Part shown: in pieces, positions 10,567 to 20,351 of the stretch | Layout of the letters: every line of letters begins with the position of its first letter | Position numbering within the stretch: the first letter of the stretch is position 1 | DNA from: Apophysomyces variabilis | Taxonomy: Eukaryota; Mucoromycota; Mucoromycetes; Mucorales; Mucoraceae | NCBI GenBank assembly: GCA_002749535.1 | Contig: MZZL01000408.1 | Span: forward strand, 1,763,050 to 1,827,049 | Direction of reading: 5' to 3' | Length of the DNA: 64,000 nt | Made by a program: the position numbers and the translations under genes | The notes under the pieces: generated by a model | Seen by the model: only the letters and a program-made list of their open reading frames with translations | What the model was told of the DNA's origin: nothing | Database searches by the model: none

Positions 10567-11678
10567 TTTCCCAATTTTTCGGATTCCGAGATGCTGACGT
10601 CATAATGCAGGGGTGGCTTTTGTTGACGTCAATCGGCTATATTCCTGCTCCGGATCGTTTTGCAGATAATCGAACAAGTGTCTTAGTAGAGAGCAATAAG
10701 AACTATGGGTAACAAATACAGAAATCAATAAAGATGTGGATAATACCAAAGATCAGGATATTAGAATAAGATCTGACGTTTTATTCAATGCTTTGTTATA
10801 TATATATAGGAGGAGTCCGGCACACGGGTTATGACGTAACGCTTTGCGACAATAGCGTAAAATACGGAAATGCCTCGTGTTATCCAATTTCTGACCGGAC
10901 TTTGTCCGGCATTCTCCTTCCGTCCAATTTTGTTTTTTTTTTCCTTTTCTCCTTTCCTTTCATTCATCAAATACTTAAGTGACGATATATTCTTTAACAT
11001 AGACAAGTCTCAGCTTCGATGTCGATGTCGGCTAGGTGTCTGATACTTTGGAATGGCCTTGATGATGATGATGCGCTCAATCAACCTGCTTTAGCAAGCT
11101 TGGTGCGCCTTGAAGATGCGTCTTGAGACTGCTTGTCTTCTGCCATTTAGCTGCTTGCTCTGTGCCATTTGGCTGCTTGCCATTTGGTGTGTCAAGGATT
11201 GTGTTGGGCTCAGAAGGTGGTTGGTGGATCGGAGCTGATTGCTTCAGGCTGGCTGCTTGCCAGTTTCCGCCCAGCCGAGGGTCCTCTAGCTTGGTGGAGC
11301 AGTTGATTGTCCCACATAGTCATTGTCTACCTATTTCATTGTTCAGACATCTACCGGCATGCATTATATGGTAATGGACAGAGAAAAATCTGATATTTAG
11401 AAGGATAGTGATAAATCTTTTTTTATTTAGTTCACCAGATCTTTCATATCATCCATACCGCGACATATCGATACGACCGAACACCGCCAAAAACGTGTTG
11501 CATGCTAGGCTCTTTTAAGTGATTGTGTGCTGTGCGGAAAAGATGAACAGAAGATCGTATTGATTTTTTCAAAATGGTAGATCAAAGCTTGATCCAGTGA
11601 TGGTGCATAAATATCCCAAAAAGGCCACAACATTGAAAACTGCCATTACCAACATAATCCATTCTCTCTTTGTTTTTA
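10567..11678. other. Spacer, no gene recognised
   Basis: Short unsupported frames only. Around 11130-11260 the phrase GCTGCTTGCCA/TTTGG recurs several times in imperfect form. No promoter or RNA gene was assigned. Confidence 0.4.
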
Positions 11679-12449
11679 TTACGCGTTCATGATTTGTGGT
11701 GAAGAACTGCTCGAGCCTTGTAGCAGCGGCTTTCATAATATACCATGAAGCCGCAACGGAACATGGATTTAATGTTCATAGTTTTGATAAATTATCTGCA
11801 ACGTCTCTCTTCTCATTGTATGCTTTGCCATCTTGCACGTAACGAAAGGAAAATTGCTGTAGCTTGCTCAATGATCAATTGCAAAAGAATGCGACAGTCA
11901 GCTTGCACTTGCAACCCCAAATTCACCACGCCGCAGACTTTTTTTGTGGTACACTGAGATATCATCAGTGCAACACTGGTCTCCGGAACAACTAAACAAA
12001 CAAATGTTTCCTCTGTCCTGGATCTGCATGGCAACCTTTTTTTTTTTTTTTTTTTTTTTTTTTGNTTACGCGTTCATGATTTGTGGTGAAGAACTGCTCG
12101 AGCCTTGTAGCAGCGGCTTTCATAATATACCATGAAGCCGCAACGGAACATGGATTTAATGTTCATAGTTTTGATAAATTATCTGCAACGTCTCTCTTCT
12201 CATTGTATGCTTTGCCATCTTGCACGTAACGAAAGGAAAATTGCTGTAGCTTGCTCAATGATCAATTGCAAAAGAATGCGACAGTCAGCTTGCACTTGCA
12301 ACCCCAAATTCACCACGCCGCAGACTTTTTTTGTGGTACACTGAGATATCATCAGTGCAACACTGGTCTCCGGAACAACTAAACAAACAAATGTTTCCTC
12401 TGTCCTGGATCTGCATGGCAACCTTTTTTTTTTTTTTTTTTTTTTTTTG
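11679..12449. repeat. 387-bp perfect-looking direct duplication around a single N
   Basis: The segment 11679-12063 (TTACGCGTTCATG... to a run of 27 T) recurs at 12066-12448 (ending in 25 T) with no difference seen by eye. The copies are joined by G and a single N at 12065. Both encode the same meaningless 70-codon frame. A homopolymer end followed by one N and an exact repeat is the pattern expected when two contigs with overlapping ends are joined without merging. Confidence 0.85.
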
Positions 12450-12900
12450 GTCGAAAATCTGGGACATCGAGGCTGGGAAGAGCGGTGTCATGTCGCGATG
12501 GTAGGGGCGGGCTGACAGACGTGTAGTCAATGTTGGAAACGGTGTTGTCAGATGAATGCGTGAAATGAAAGACCTTGGCATACATGAGCCTAGTAGGTCT
12601 TCCAAAGAGTCCACAGGCCAACACCGAGGATGGTTCCGTCTGACTTAGCGAGGGTGTGAGGATGCGAGATCGACTGCCATAGTTGACTTGGCGCGAGACA
12701 GGCCAAGGAGGGGTGGGCGTCCCAGAAGAGCGACATACAGAACTGGTGCCGGCTTGGGCAAAGGCAGGACAAATGTTGCAGGTCATCGACACTTGAAGGG
12801 CACCAGCAGCAGTTCGGCGAGGCGAGCGTCTTCAGGCGAAACAACCTGAAGTCGGTGGGGATCTTGGGCGTGAGCAATTTGCACCAAATTCTCTGGCTTT
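12424..12900 (-). pseudogene. 3' end of a LINE (non-LTR retrotransposon), zinc-binding RT C-terminus
   Basis: Reading leftward, the frame from about 12877 gives LTPKIPTDFRLFRLKTLASP followed by a zinc-finger-like CCWCPSSVDDLQHLSCLCP. This is the CxxC...H...C pattern of the zf-RVT segment that closes the reverse-transcriptase ORF of many LINEs, followed by DGTILGVGLWTLWKTY. An in-frame TAG then interrupts. The element ends in a 25-base poly(A) (T run at 12424-12448 on the plus strand), as expected for target-primed integration. No reverse-transcriptase core is visible, so the copy is 5'-truncated or scrambled. Confidence 0.65.
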
Positions 12901-13482
12901 AGGTGGGAGGTGGGATGTGCAGAGGTGTTGTCAAACTACTGGGGAGGAGTAATGTATGTGGGGGACAGGGCGAGTGGTATGGATGACGAAAAGGGGGGTA
13001 GAACGGGATCCAACGTTTGGTTAGCGAGGGCTTGCTGGAGTACCTTCGAGATGGCATTGGCAACGAGCGACGTAAGGACGGTTGTAGCGTGGTGACGATG
13101 GATGGAGATATGCCAATCGGTATATGTGGGAGAGGGTTGGGTGAAGGAGTGGATGATTTTGAGCAGCGGTTGGAGGATGACGTTGGTGGTGGTGATGGTG
13201 AGGTTGATGACATACCTGGCGAGCAATATGGTGATGAGATTGTGGGGTGTCGGTGTGAGGATATATTTACAGCAGCAACGGTTGTGTTGGTGTTCGGTGT
13301 CATCATGCGAGACGCGTTGTTTGTCAACGTTCGCGATCTGTTTGTGCAATTGTTCCAGCTTGATGGAATACAGCAATGCAGCCTGTCTTCGAGAATGCAG
13401 GCGACCTATCAGCGCCTTCTTTTTACGAGGATGAGGCAGCAAATAACATTTTACTGTCATGGACCGTCGAATGCAAGCTTCC
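12901..13482 (-). other. Probable LINE-derived stretch
   Basis: GC-richer than its surroundings, with long overlapping frames on both strands. The minus frame contains HPRKKKALIGRLHSRRQAAL, plausible for the linker of a LINE ORF2, but no diagnostic motif. It lies between the LINE tail and the IS630-type pseudogene. Confidence 0.3.
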
Positions 13483-14737
13483 TCAGAGCGCTTGTCTATT
13501 ACGACACCTATCCAAGCATTTGTGAGAATGTCCAATAAATCCTTGAAAATCGCTAAGATTCAAGCTATTAGAAGCCTCACTAATTCGCGTCATAAGTGTC
13601 TCAGTTTCCAGTAATTTGCTTCGTCTGACTTTACTCTTAACCACTGACCAAAACTGTTCAATTGGATTAAGCTCAGGAGAATAGGACCGGAGATTCTACG
13701 TATTTGGCTATATCAACCGATGTATGGATTGGAGCATTATCCATCACGAGATAGTGTCCTTTCATATGCGGATACTGGTCCATTTTCATCCATCATGGCT
13801 TTTAGAAAACTAATATAGTGTCCCGTAACTGTCCCTTTGTTCACATGTCCAATGCCTTCGCCTCGCTTTCTCTTTTTATTGAGTGGAGGCTGAGGAAACC
13901 TGAGGCTGCATTTAATCAGACCTTGGGCAGAAATCGCACCCAAAACGGTGACCACTGCAGGAAAACCTTTCTTTGACCAGGCCATACTACGTTTCAAACT
14001 AATATGAACGCAGATTCATCAAGAAAGACACAGTTAGTCGTAAAATCCATGTCCGTTTCTTCTAATTTATGAATCCAATCCAGGCGCTCTTGAGTCTTTT
14101 CTTCGCTGTTCTGGTCTATGGATTGAAACCTAGCTTTATTGAGGGATAAGTTGCAATGTTTTTTTATAAAGTCAAACAAAGTACTTTTGGATAATTCTAA
14201 TTCTGGGAATAGTTGTCTTAGGTGCTTCATCAGGTCCTCCAAGACCATTGATGGGTTTGCATCAATGCACTCAAGAATAACTTTTCTGAGCTCCTCATTT
14301 AGAATGCGAGGATGACCAGTCTTTCTCTGTTTCTTGAAGATACTATCAGGAGCACTCTCGTACTGTTCAGCCCATTTTTTGCTGTATGAACGTGAATCGC
14401 AAGTCGTTTTGCTGCCGCAGTCGCACTAAGAAATTTCTCAAACAACAGCTTGAAGAATCTCACTTTATCCTGATCGGAATAGCGTGTATAATTCCATTTC
14501 ATTGATGCTTCTCTCCATAACAATATCCCTACGAGGTTTTACCACTTCCTTTTCCACCTGCATTTCCTCTATCCCTTTCTCGCTCTCCGGAGGCAGTTGG
14601 GCTAAATATTGCGTATGAGAGCTCAATGTTTGAAGAGGAAACTGCTCCTCATCAACAATGTAATCCATTGGTTCAGACCTGCCATACTCGTCGACGACAG
14701 AACCTTTTCTGTTTTCATACAAGAATTGAATGTTCAT
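13483..14737 (-). pseudogene. IS630/Tc1-mariner-type transposase, multiply frameshifted
   Basis: Pieces read leftward in the order expected for a DD[E/D] transposase: a helix-turn-helix start (YTRYSDQDKVRFFKLLFEKF, SATAAAKRLA), VLEDLMKHLRQLFPELELSK, the first Asp in CVFLDESAF, LKRSMAWSKKGFPAVVTVLG, the second Asp in HYLVMDNAPIHTSVDIAKYV, then YSPELNPIEQFWSVVKSKVR, and a stop at 13483-13485. The frame shifts at least four times: near 14480, near 14380, near 14000 (between ESAF and LKRS), and twice between 13790 and 13690. The copy is dead. An acidic 90-codon frame (14465-14737) upstream may be its N-terminal part. Confidence 0.85.
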
Positions 14738-15240
14738 TATCGTGTGCTTGGTTTCTGGTGTAATTGTGGAAAAGAAATAGAAGGAAGATGAGCATTTGGT
14801 GTGCTCTTCTTATACACCTAAAGATGCCCAAGACTTGTTCTACAAAATATTCTTGACAACAGGACATCCGATTTTTCAGCGAAGACGAATTTACATTTCG
14901 TACGACATGAATTTTGTTCTTGCCAATTGGATGAATTCGGCTTTCCATCAGGACGAATTTATTTTCTGGAAAGAGTGTATTAACATTGTCATCTGAAAAC
15001 AGCCTGCCTTGCACACTTCTCGATCGCATCTGATTACTGATCATAGCTGATTGGGAAATGTTGTTACACAGCATTAACAACCTCAAGCAGTTTTCGAAAA
15101 CGAAGCAGTTGTTTATGAAGCAGAGGATAAACATCAATCATCGTTTGTTCTTTAACAGCTTATAATGGCAATTGATATGTTACATTCTGGTAAATTTTGC
15201 GTAAAAAGACAGCTAGTAATAGGATTATAATAAATATATA
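14738..15240. other. Spacer with an unassigned open frame
   Basis: A 140-codon minus frame (14715-15137) and a 66-codon plus frame (14796-14996, with YTPKDAQDLFYKIF) overlap. Neither is recognisable. Both may belong to transposon debris. Confidence 0.3.
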
Positions 15241-18200
15241 TTAAGACATTGACATGGTCCGTTGGCCAAAAACACCTCGGCAAAGCAGCTGTATTGCCTT
15301 TTCATACATGTTGGGAGCATGGTCTATAAACATGGTTCTCGAGAATATAATTTCCGAAAATCTTGCTTGAACATCATCACATCGGTTCAAGACAACCATA
15401 TGTGCATTTCTATGTCTCGTTTTCTGTGCTGTACTCTGGGTTGTTTGTATGGAAGAGTTGTCATGTTGAACCAATTGTGGTATAGATTCAATTAGGTATA
15501 TGGTGCCAGGGGGGTACAGTTTGTCGGTACGCATGTCAGCACGCATGGTCTTAATCAGCGCCCAGAACCACTGCTCGTCTTCACTGTCACTCTCTCCATT
15601 GCCTTTGGCATCAGAGCGATAGCGTCTTCCAATAATACGAGCTAAGATATCGTCCGCTACCTGACTGTCTTCATGCAAGCTTACGGCAATATTCTTAAAA
15701 TCCTTTAGTAATCCCAAGCTGAGACTACTAACAATATCGTAACCATGTACTAGGCTGGTGATCAATCCTCGACAGTACTCGCTTAACTCTAATGACATCA
15801 CGCATGGAGGACCATAGGTATAGCAATGGATGGGACGACCAGCTGGCAAGCCTGACTGTCTGGAAACCACAAATGGAACGGGATCCCGCGCTACTGAACC
15901 ATCCACCCAGAGATTGGAGGAAGAGCCATCTAAAAAGGAGTGTCGTTCTTCACTCCATAAAACACTAAGAAGACTGACAACGCCGGCACCTAGTGAGTGG
16001 CCGCATAAAACAAGACCGTAGCTTGGATGATTATCGAGGCCTTCTCGCACTGCCTGGAACACCTTCCCTCTTTGCTTAGCCAGTAGTTGTGCTGCCTCTA
16101 ACATGCCACCATGTGCTCTATATGTTTGTTGATTGGCGGGCAAGGTAAATTCGGTGTAATTGCATGTCAAGTCTGTCAGTACGTCATTCAGACCAAGTGT
16201 TCCGCGACATGTGAGCACGACTGCCTTGGCCGAATGATCAATAGTTACATAATGTACTAAGGCATGCAGCTGTGGTGTGGAAAGGATAGACTCATCCGTA
16301 TAACTCGATAATATGATATCTTGGATGGAAACGCCCGTATGGTGTGCAAATGCATGGTGATTTGGATGGCGAGATGACGGTAACACGCTTGGAATATCAC
16401 CAATTCCAAGTATTCGCATGAAGGACTCTCCGTATGCTGCACTGGCATAGCGCATAAAGCATGAGAGGTTCTTAACAATATGGTTCCGAGGGAAATTGCG
16501 AGGATCTGGTTCCCTTTCGAGAAGCGACAAAGGATGCTGTTTTTGGCGGGCAGGCATTGAAGGTGAGCGAACAAGAAGCTGTTGCGACTGTGATGGAGTT
16601 GGCGTTGGCGTCGTCGTGTAAGTCCTGGTAGTCAGTGTTCGAATTGATGTAAGACTCGTAACAGAGTTAGAGTGACTTTTATATGAGCATCCGGAGAGTG
16701 ACGTTCTGATTCTATTGTCGTTTGGTTTGGTAAGGTAGTTAATAGATGGAAGCGGAGGCAGGTGTATCTCTTTCTTCTTTCGATTTAAAGCTTCTGCACC
16801 TTTTTGAAACAAGTTGGTTACGCTTTTTCTTTTCACGACACCCTTTAGCTTTAAACGACCCCAAGAGGACTGTGTATCCATTGATTTTTGTGCTGATTCT
16901 GTTAGTTTAGTTCCTGTTGGTGTGTCTGTGGTAATATCTGGTTCTATTTGGTGTTCATTGCTGGCTTCTTCGCATCTCACTGTGGAACGGAGCGTTTCTG
17001 ATGTGCTAGACATAGTGCTAATCGGACCATCTATTGCTGCACATTCGTTTTCAGTATTAGCTATAGGTGCATTGTCCTCTGCTATATCACAGTATCGCTC
17101 CTGCCGAGTTATTTTCTTTCGTGACAGTTTTTTCGATACTGCTGAGAGCATGATTTTCAGTCGTTGGTGTCTTTGTCGCTTCATCAATGGTCTTTCATAT
17201 GGTTGGCTACAAGCTTCTTCTGTGAAGGATTGCTTCACTTCGCTGTCATCAACCTGATATTCAATCCATGCTCCTGATACAGATAACTTCTTTTCCTCTT
17301 CTTTGCCCTGATCGACCATAGCTATAAATGATTCACTATCTTCTTCCTCCGATTTTACTATAATGTACTTTGCTTGCTGTTGTATTGGTCCCTCTTGCAT
17401 AGGAGCAATTGGTCGAATTCTGGTTGTCTCCGTCTTTGTGCGTTTAGTAGTCTTGATAATCTCATACATGTTATAACGCTCCGGATGTGACAATGACGAT
17501 TCTTTGTTCTCGCCTTCATTTTCCTTGAATTCTTCTCGAGAGTTTTCATTTACCAAAATCTCTTCTAGTTCTTGGATAATGTCCGTATGTTCGTTTTCTT
17601 GGTTATCAAACTCGATCTTGTTTTCATTTGTTTCTTCAACAATCACTAGACCTTTCCAAACGGTTGTAATGGCAACAGATTGCATGGTCCGTCTATGTGT
17701 CACATTTTGCAGCACAGCAAAGGCAGTCATGGCTTTAGTCAGAGCAGAAAGGATGACAAATTTGCCTGCTTTGGCGAGGTGAAAGTCAGGGTCATGCATG
17801 ACTTCACGATGTATAAGCGTAATGATCGATGCGATAGCCCTCGATGTCTGATTGGATCCAAAAATGTCATCAATTAGACGAACCGATTCCTCGGCTGCCT
17901 AAAAACATCCCAGCTGTTGGTTACTTCGTTGCACAAAAATTTCGATTATTACCATCAAACCGGATCTCATGGTTTGTGATGCAAAAGATAATCCAGATAG
18001 TGTGAGTAGTTCGGCAAACGTGAAAGAGTGGTAAACCACATAGATTCCGAGGTTAGTATATCTATCAAGAACTTGAAGGAAGCCGTGATCGCTAAAGTCC
18101 CGATGAGACAAGTTTTCTACGTGTTTTCATTTTAATTTTTCCGCCCACTTACGTTTCAGGAGCTTCATCTGACTGCTGCGGGTATTTGAGCAGATGTATC

Positions 18201-18436
18201 TTTTTTGCTGTAGAAAGCGCATTGATCAATGCTTGGCGAGACAATCCAAAGGAGAACGATGTACTGTACTTTGCTGTTTCCATAAGAGCTTCGATCAAAA
18301 GGGACGAGCATCGTAGAGACAATCGTGTTGCCAGGGAAATTGCTGTTATGAAACTAGCTATGTTGCCTGGGAGAAGTGTTGGCGCGTTTTCATAGACAGC
18401 CGCGTTGTATTTCGCAACTTGCGTCGATACTGGCAT
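15241..18436 (-). CDS. Lipase class 3, sn1-specific diacylglycerol lipase type
   Basis: Alpha/beta hydrolase expected to release the sn-1 fatty acid from diacylglycerol, probably at membranes. Exon 1 (from the ATG at 18436) encodes ISLATRLSLRCSSLLIEALM and GLSRQALINALSTAKKIHLL. Exon 2 continues with DHGFLQVLDRYTNLGIYVVY, exon 3 with AAEESVRLIDDIFGSNQTSR, and one long exon runs from there to the stop at 15241. The lipase core has VLTCRGTLGLNDVLTDL, the nucleophile elbow LCGHSLGAGVVSLL, then GYDIVSSLSLGLLKDFKNI with a candidate Asp, and FIDHAPNMYEKAI with the likely catalytic His. A long low-complexity Ser/Thr/Glu-rich region precedes the core. An acceptor-like site just upstream of 18436 means that another 5' exon is possible. 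Confidence 0.9.
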
Positions 18437-18937
18437 AACACGCTCAGATTCTTTGGAACAAAAACCCTGTGCCGATCCAGGGCAGAAAAAAAGAGGAGAA
18501 AAAGTGATTTTATGGTTGAAGCTCTAGTGTTGTCACACCAAATTCATCACATGTTTATCTACACGTGACAGTAATTGTTCGACGTGAAAAGCTGATGAAT
18601 GTTTAATATAACGGGGATAGTCATTGTTCCTGGGGGCGACACTAGCCTTTGACTTTCACTACAAAACAAGAGTTTGTGTACCCGGCTTAGATAGTTATTA
18701 ACTAATCCTAAAAAGATATCATGTTTAGAGGTAACAATGCATGACCGAAAAACAACAAACTATATTTATTCTGGGCAAGACTAAAAGGAAAGCCGATCGA
18801 ATGGCATAAAGACAAGGCAAGAACACAAAGACAAAACGGCGTACAGAATGTGCTTGGTATCAGGTGAAGAAAAAGGGATTACAGTATGTACAAAATCAGA
18901 GACGCTTTCTCATTGTTCTTTCCTTACTCCGTTGATA
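18437..18937. other. Spacer between lipase and acidic protein
   Basis: No gene recognised. It may hold the promoter and a 5' exon of the lipase (acceptor-like GGCACAG near 18470 on the minus strand). Confidence 0.35.
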
Positions 18938-19453
18938 TTAGGTTGCCACTTGCACTGTGCTGTCTTCTACCTGTTCCTGCTTTTCTTCCTTTGCTTCATC
19001 ACCCGCTGCAACGTGAGATTGTGTATAGTGATCTTCTTCATCCTGTAACGCCAAGGCGATAGCCAGCTCATCATCATCATCATACTCTTCATCACTTTGA
19101 TCTAATTGGAAATCCAATGCTTCTAGATCCAATTCTCCGTCGGCCTCACAACGGGCGACTAGATCGTCAAACCATGTCCCTAAGCATCGCTCACTCTCGT
19201 CCTTCATATGCCTTGCTTCAGTATTATTTTCGTCAGAAGATAGACGTTCAATTTGAAGCATCAGTAATCTGAGTGTACCCAGCAATTCAGCAGATATCTC
19301 CCCAGTGGAGGGTGTAGATTTGATTTCGGCAAGGACTTGTGTTAATTCCGTGAGTAAATCACTGGTTTCAGTACATGAGCGCTTGCTTGGAGATGGCTCA
19401 CACTCCTCCAGAGAAAGGCTACGTTTTCTGCGCCGATCAGAACGGGTGGTCAT
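18938..19453 (-). CDS. Acidic protein of unknown function, 171 aa
   Basis: Single open frame from ATG 19453 to the stop at 18938. It starts with a basic, nuclear-localisation-like segment (RSDRRRKRSLS), continues with SKRSCTETSDLLTELTQVLA and a helical stretch, and ends very acidic (LDQSDEEYDDDDELAIALAL, EEKQEQVED). I do not recognise a family. The composition suggests a nuclear protein or transcription cofactor, but that is inference. It has no visible intron. Confidence 0.6.
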   Translation of the reverse strand: MTTRSDRRRKRSLSLEECEPSPSKRSCTETSDLLTELTQVLAEIKSTPSTGEISAELLGTLRLLMLQIERLSSDENNTEARHMKDESERCLGTWFDDLVARCEADGELDLEALDFQLDQSDEEYDDDDELAIALALQDEEDHYTQSHVAAGDEAKEEKQEQVEDSTVQVAT

Positions 19454-20032
19454 GACAAAAATAGCAGCAGTGGGCTCAGCAAAGTGTCCTTGTTAAAGTC
19501 AATGCGACGATCGGGAGTTGTATCAAGATAGATAGTCGTTAATTCTTTTCGCAAAGTGGACCAGACTTAGGGTTTGGTGTGGCTTGCGCTCTCCAGAATC
19601 ACCAATCAAACACAGCACACTTATTTTATGCCGAGCGAAGCCTCGTTATTCAGCTCCTCTACGACGACAAGAGTGCTGGGGATTATGGGAAACTATGGCC
19701 AATCGTTAGTTAGACTATCGAATGAAATTTCGTTGTTGTAAAGGAAAGGCTGTCGGACATATAAGGCCTCTGCACCTATTTTGCACTGGGGTAAATTCTA
19801 GATACGAGACCAGACGACCAATGCAACACAGCTTATGGTTGTCTGCTCATTTCGTATTTTCTAAGCAAAGTACGCGCGTAGCAGGGAATCAAAAGATGAT
19901 GCTGTAGGTGTTTCACTGCCAACAAATAATCCGCTCTCTTCAAACTGCTAACACATGTATAATTTAATGCAAGTCATTGATATAATTCGTTTGATGATAT
20001 TGTTGTCTGATAACGTCCTTTTACAAGAGTAT
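19454..20032. other. Spacer downstream of Dad4
   Basis: Upstream region of the acidic protein and 3' flank of Dad4. A 61-codon plus frame at 19722 has no support. Confidence 0.4.
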
Positions 20033-20351
20033 TTACAATGGATCAGATAGTGTCTCCGTACTTTCAAGATGAATCTGCACGGATGCGCTATAAGAAGACC
20101 ACATTTGTGCCATCGTTACTATGTCGCTATTTTCTTTGTTCAACGCCTTTGAACACATGAGTTACAGTGCCATCTAACACTCTTTACGTACCTCAAGACG
20201 CTCATTGAGCTCTGTAACACTCCTATTCAACTTACTCTATAATAGAAACATTACTATTCTATGGCAATATTCCAAATAAACGCGAACTTACTACATTAGC
20301 AACGATTCTGCTTAAAAGAGCATTCTGTTGTTGTTCATGAGGATTCTCCAT
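20033..20351 (-). CDS. DAD4: DASH/Dam1 complex subunit Dad4
   Basis: Small kinetochore protein of the ring complex that couples chromosomes to spindle microtubules. Three short exons (20351-20292, 20236-20192, 20146-20033) join in phase to exactly 72 residues, the size of yeast Dad4. The start MENPHEQQQNALLSRIVANV, the middle SKLNRSVTELNERLE and the end (WSSYSASVQIHLESTETLSDPL region) match the family in order, including the NPHE start, the coiled LN...LNE stretch and the terminal HLE-TE-L-DP pattern. The introns are 55 and 45 bases with GT-AG ends. No exon exceeds 38 codons, so an ORF scan would miss it. Confidence 0.9.

Noticed and set aside
7368..10575. A 9-bp target-site duplication for the MULE
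   Set aside because: The bases outside the candidate inverted repeats (ACTTTTAAT and TTTCCCAAT) do not match.
12936..13535. 199-codon minus frame and the overlapping 173-codon plus frame as genes
   Set aside because: Overlapping long frames in a GC-richer patch between two transposon remains; the minus frame begins inside the IS630-type pseudogene and has no motif of a cellular family.
16814..17257. 147-codon plus-strand frame
   Set aside because: Antisense shadow of the Ser/Thr-rich region of the lipase gene.
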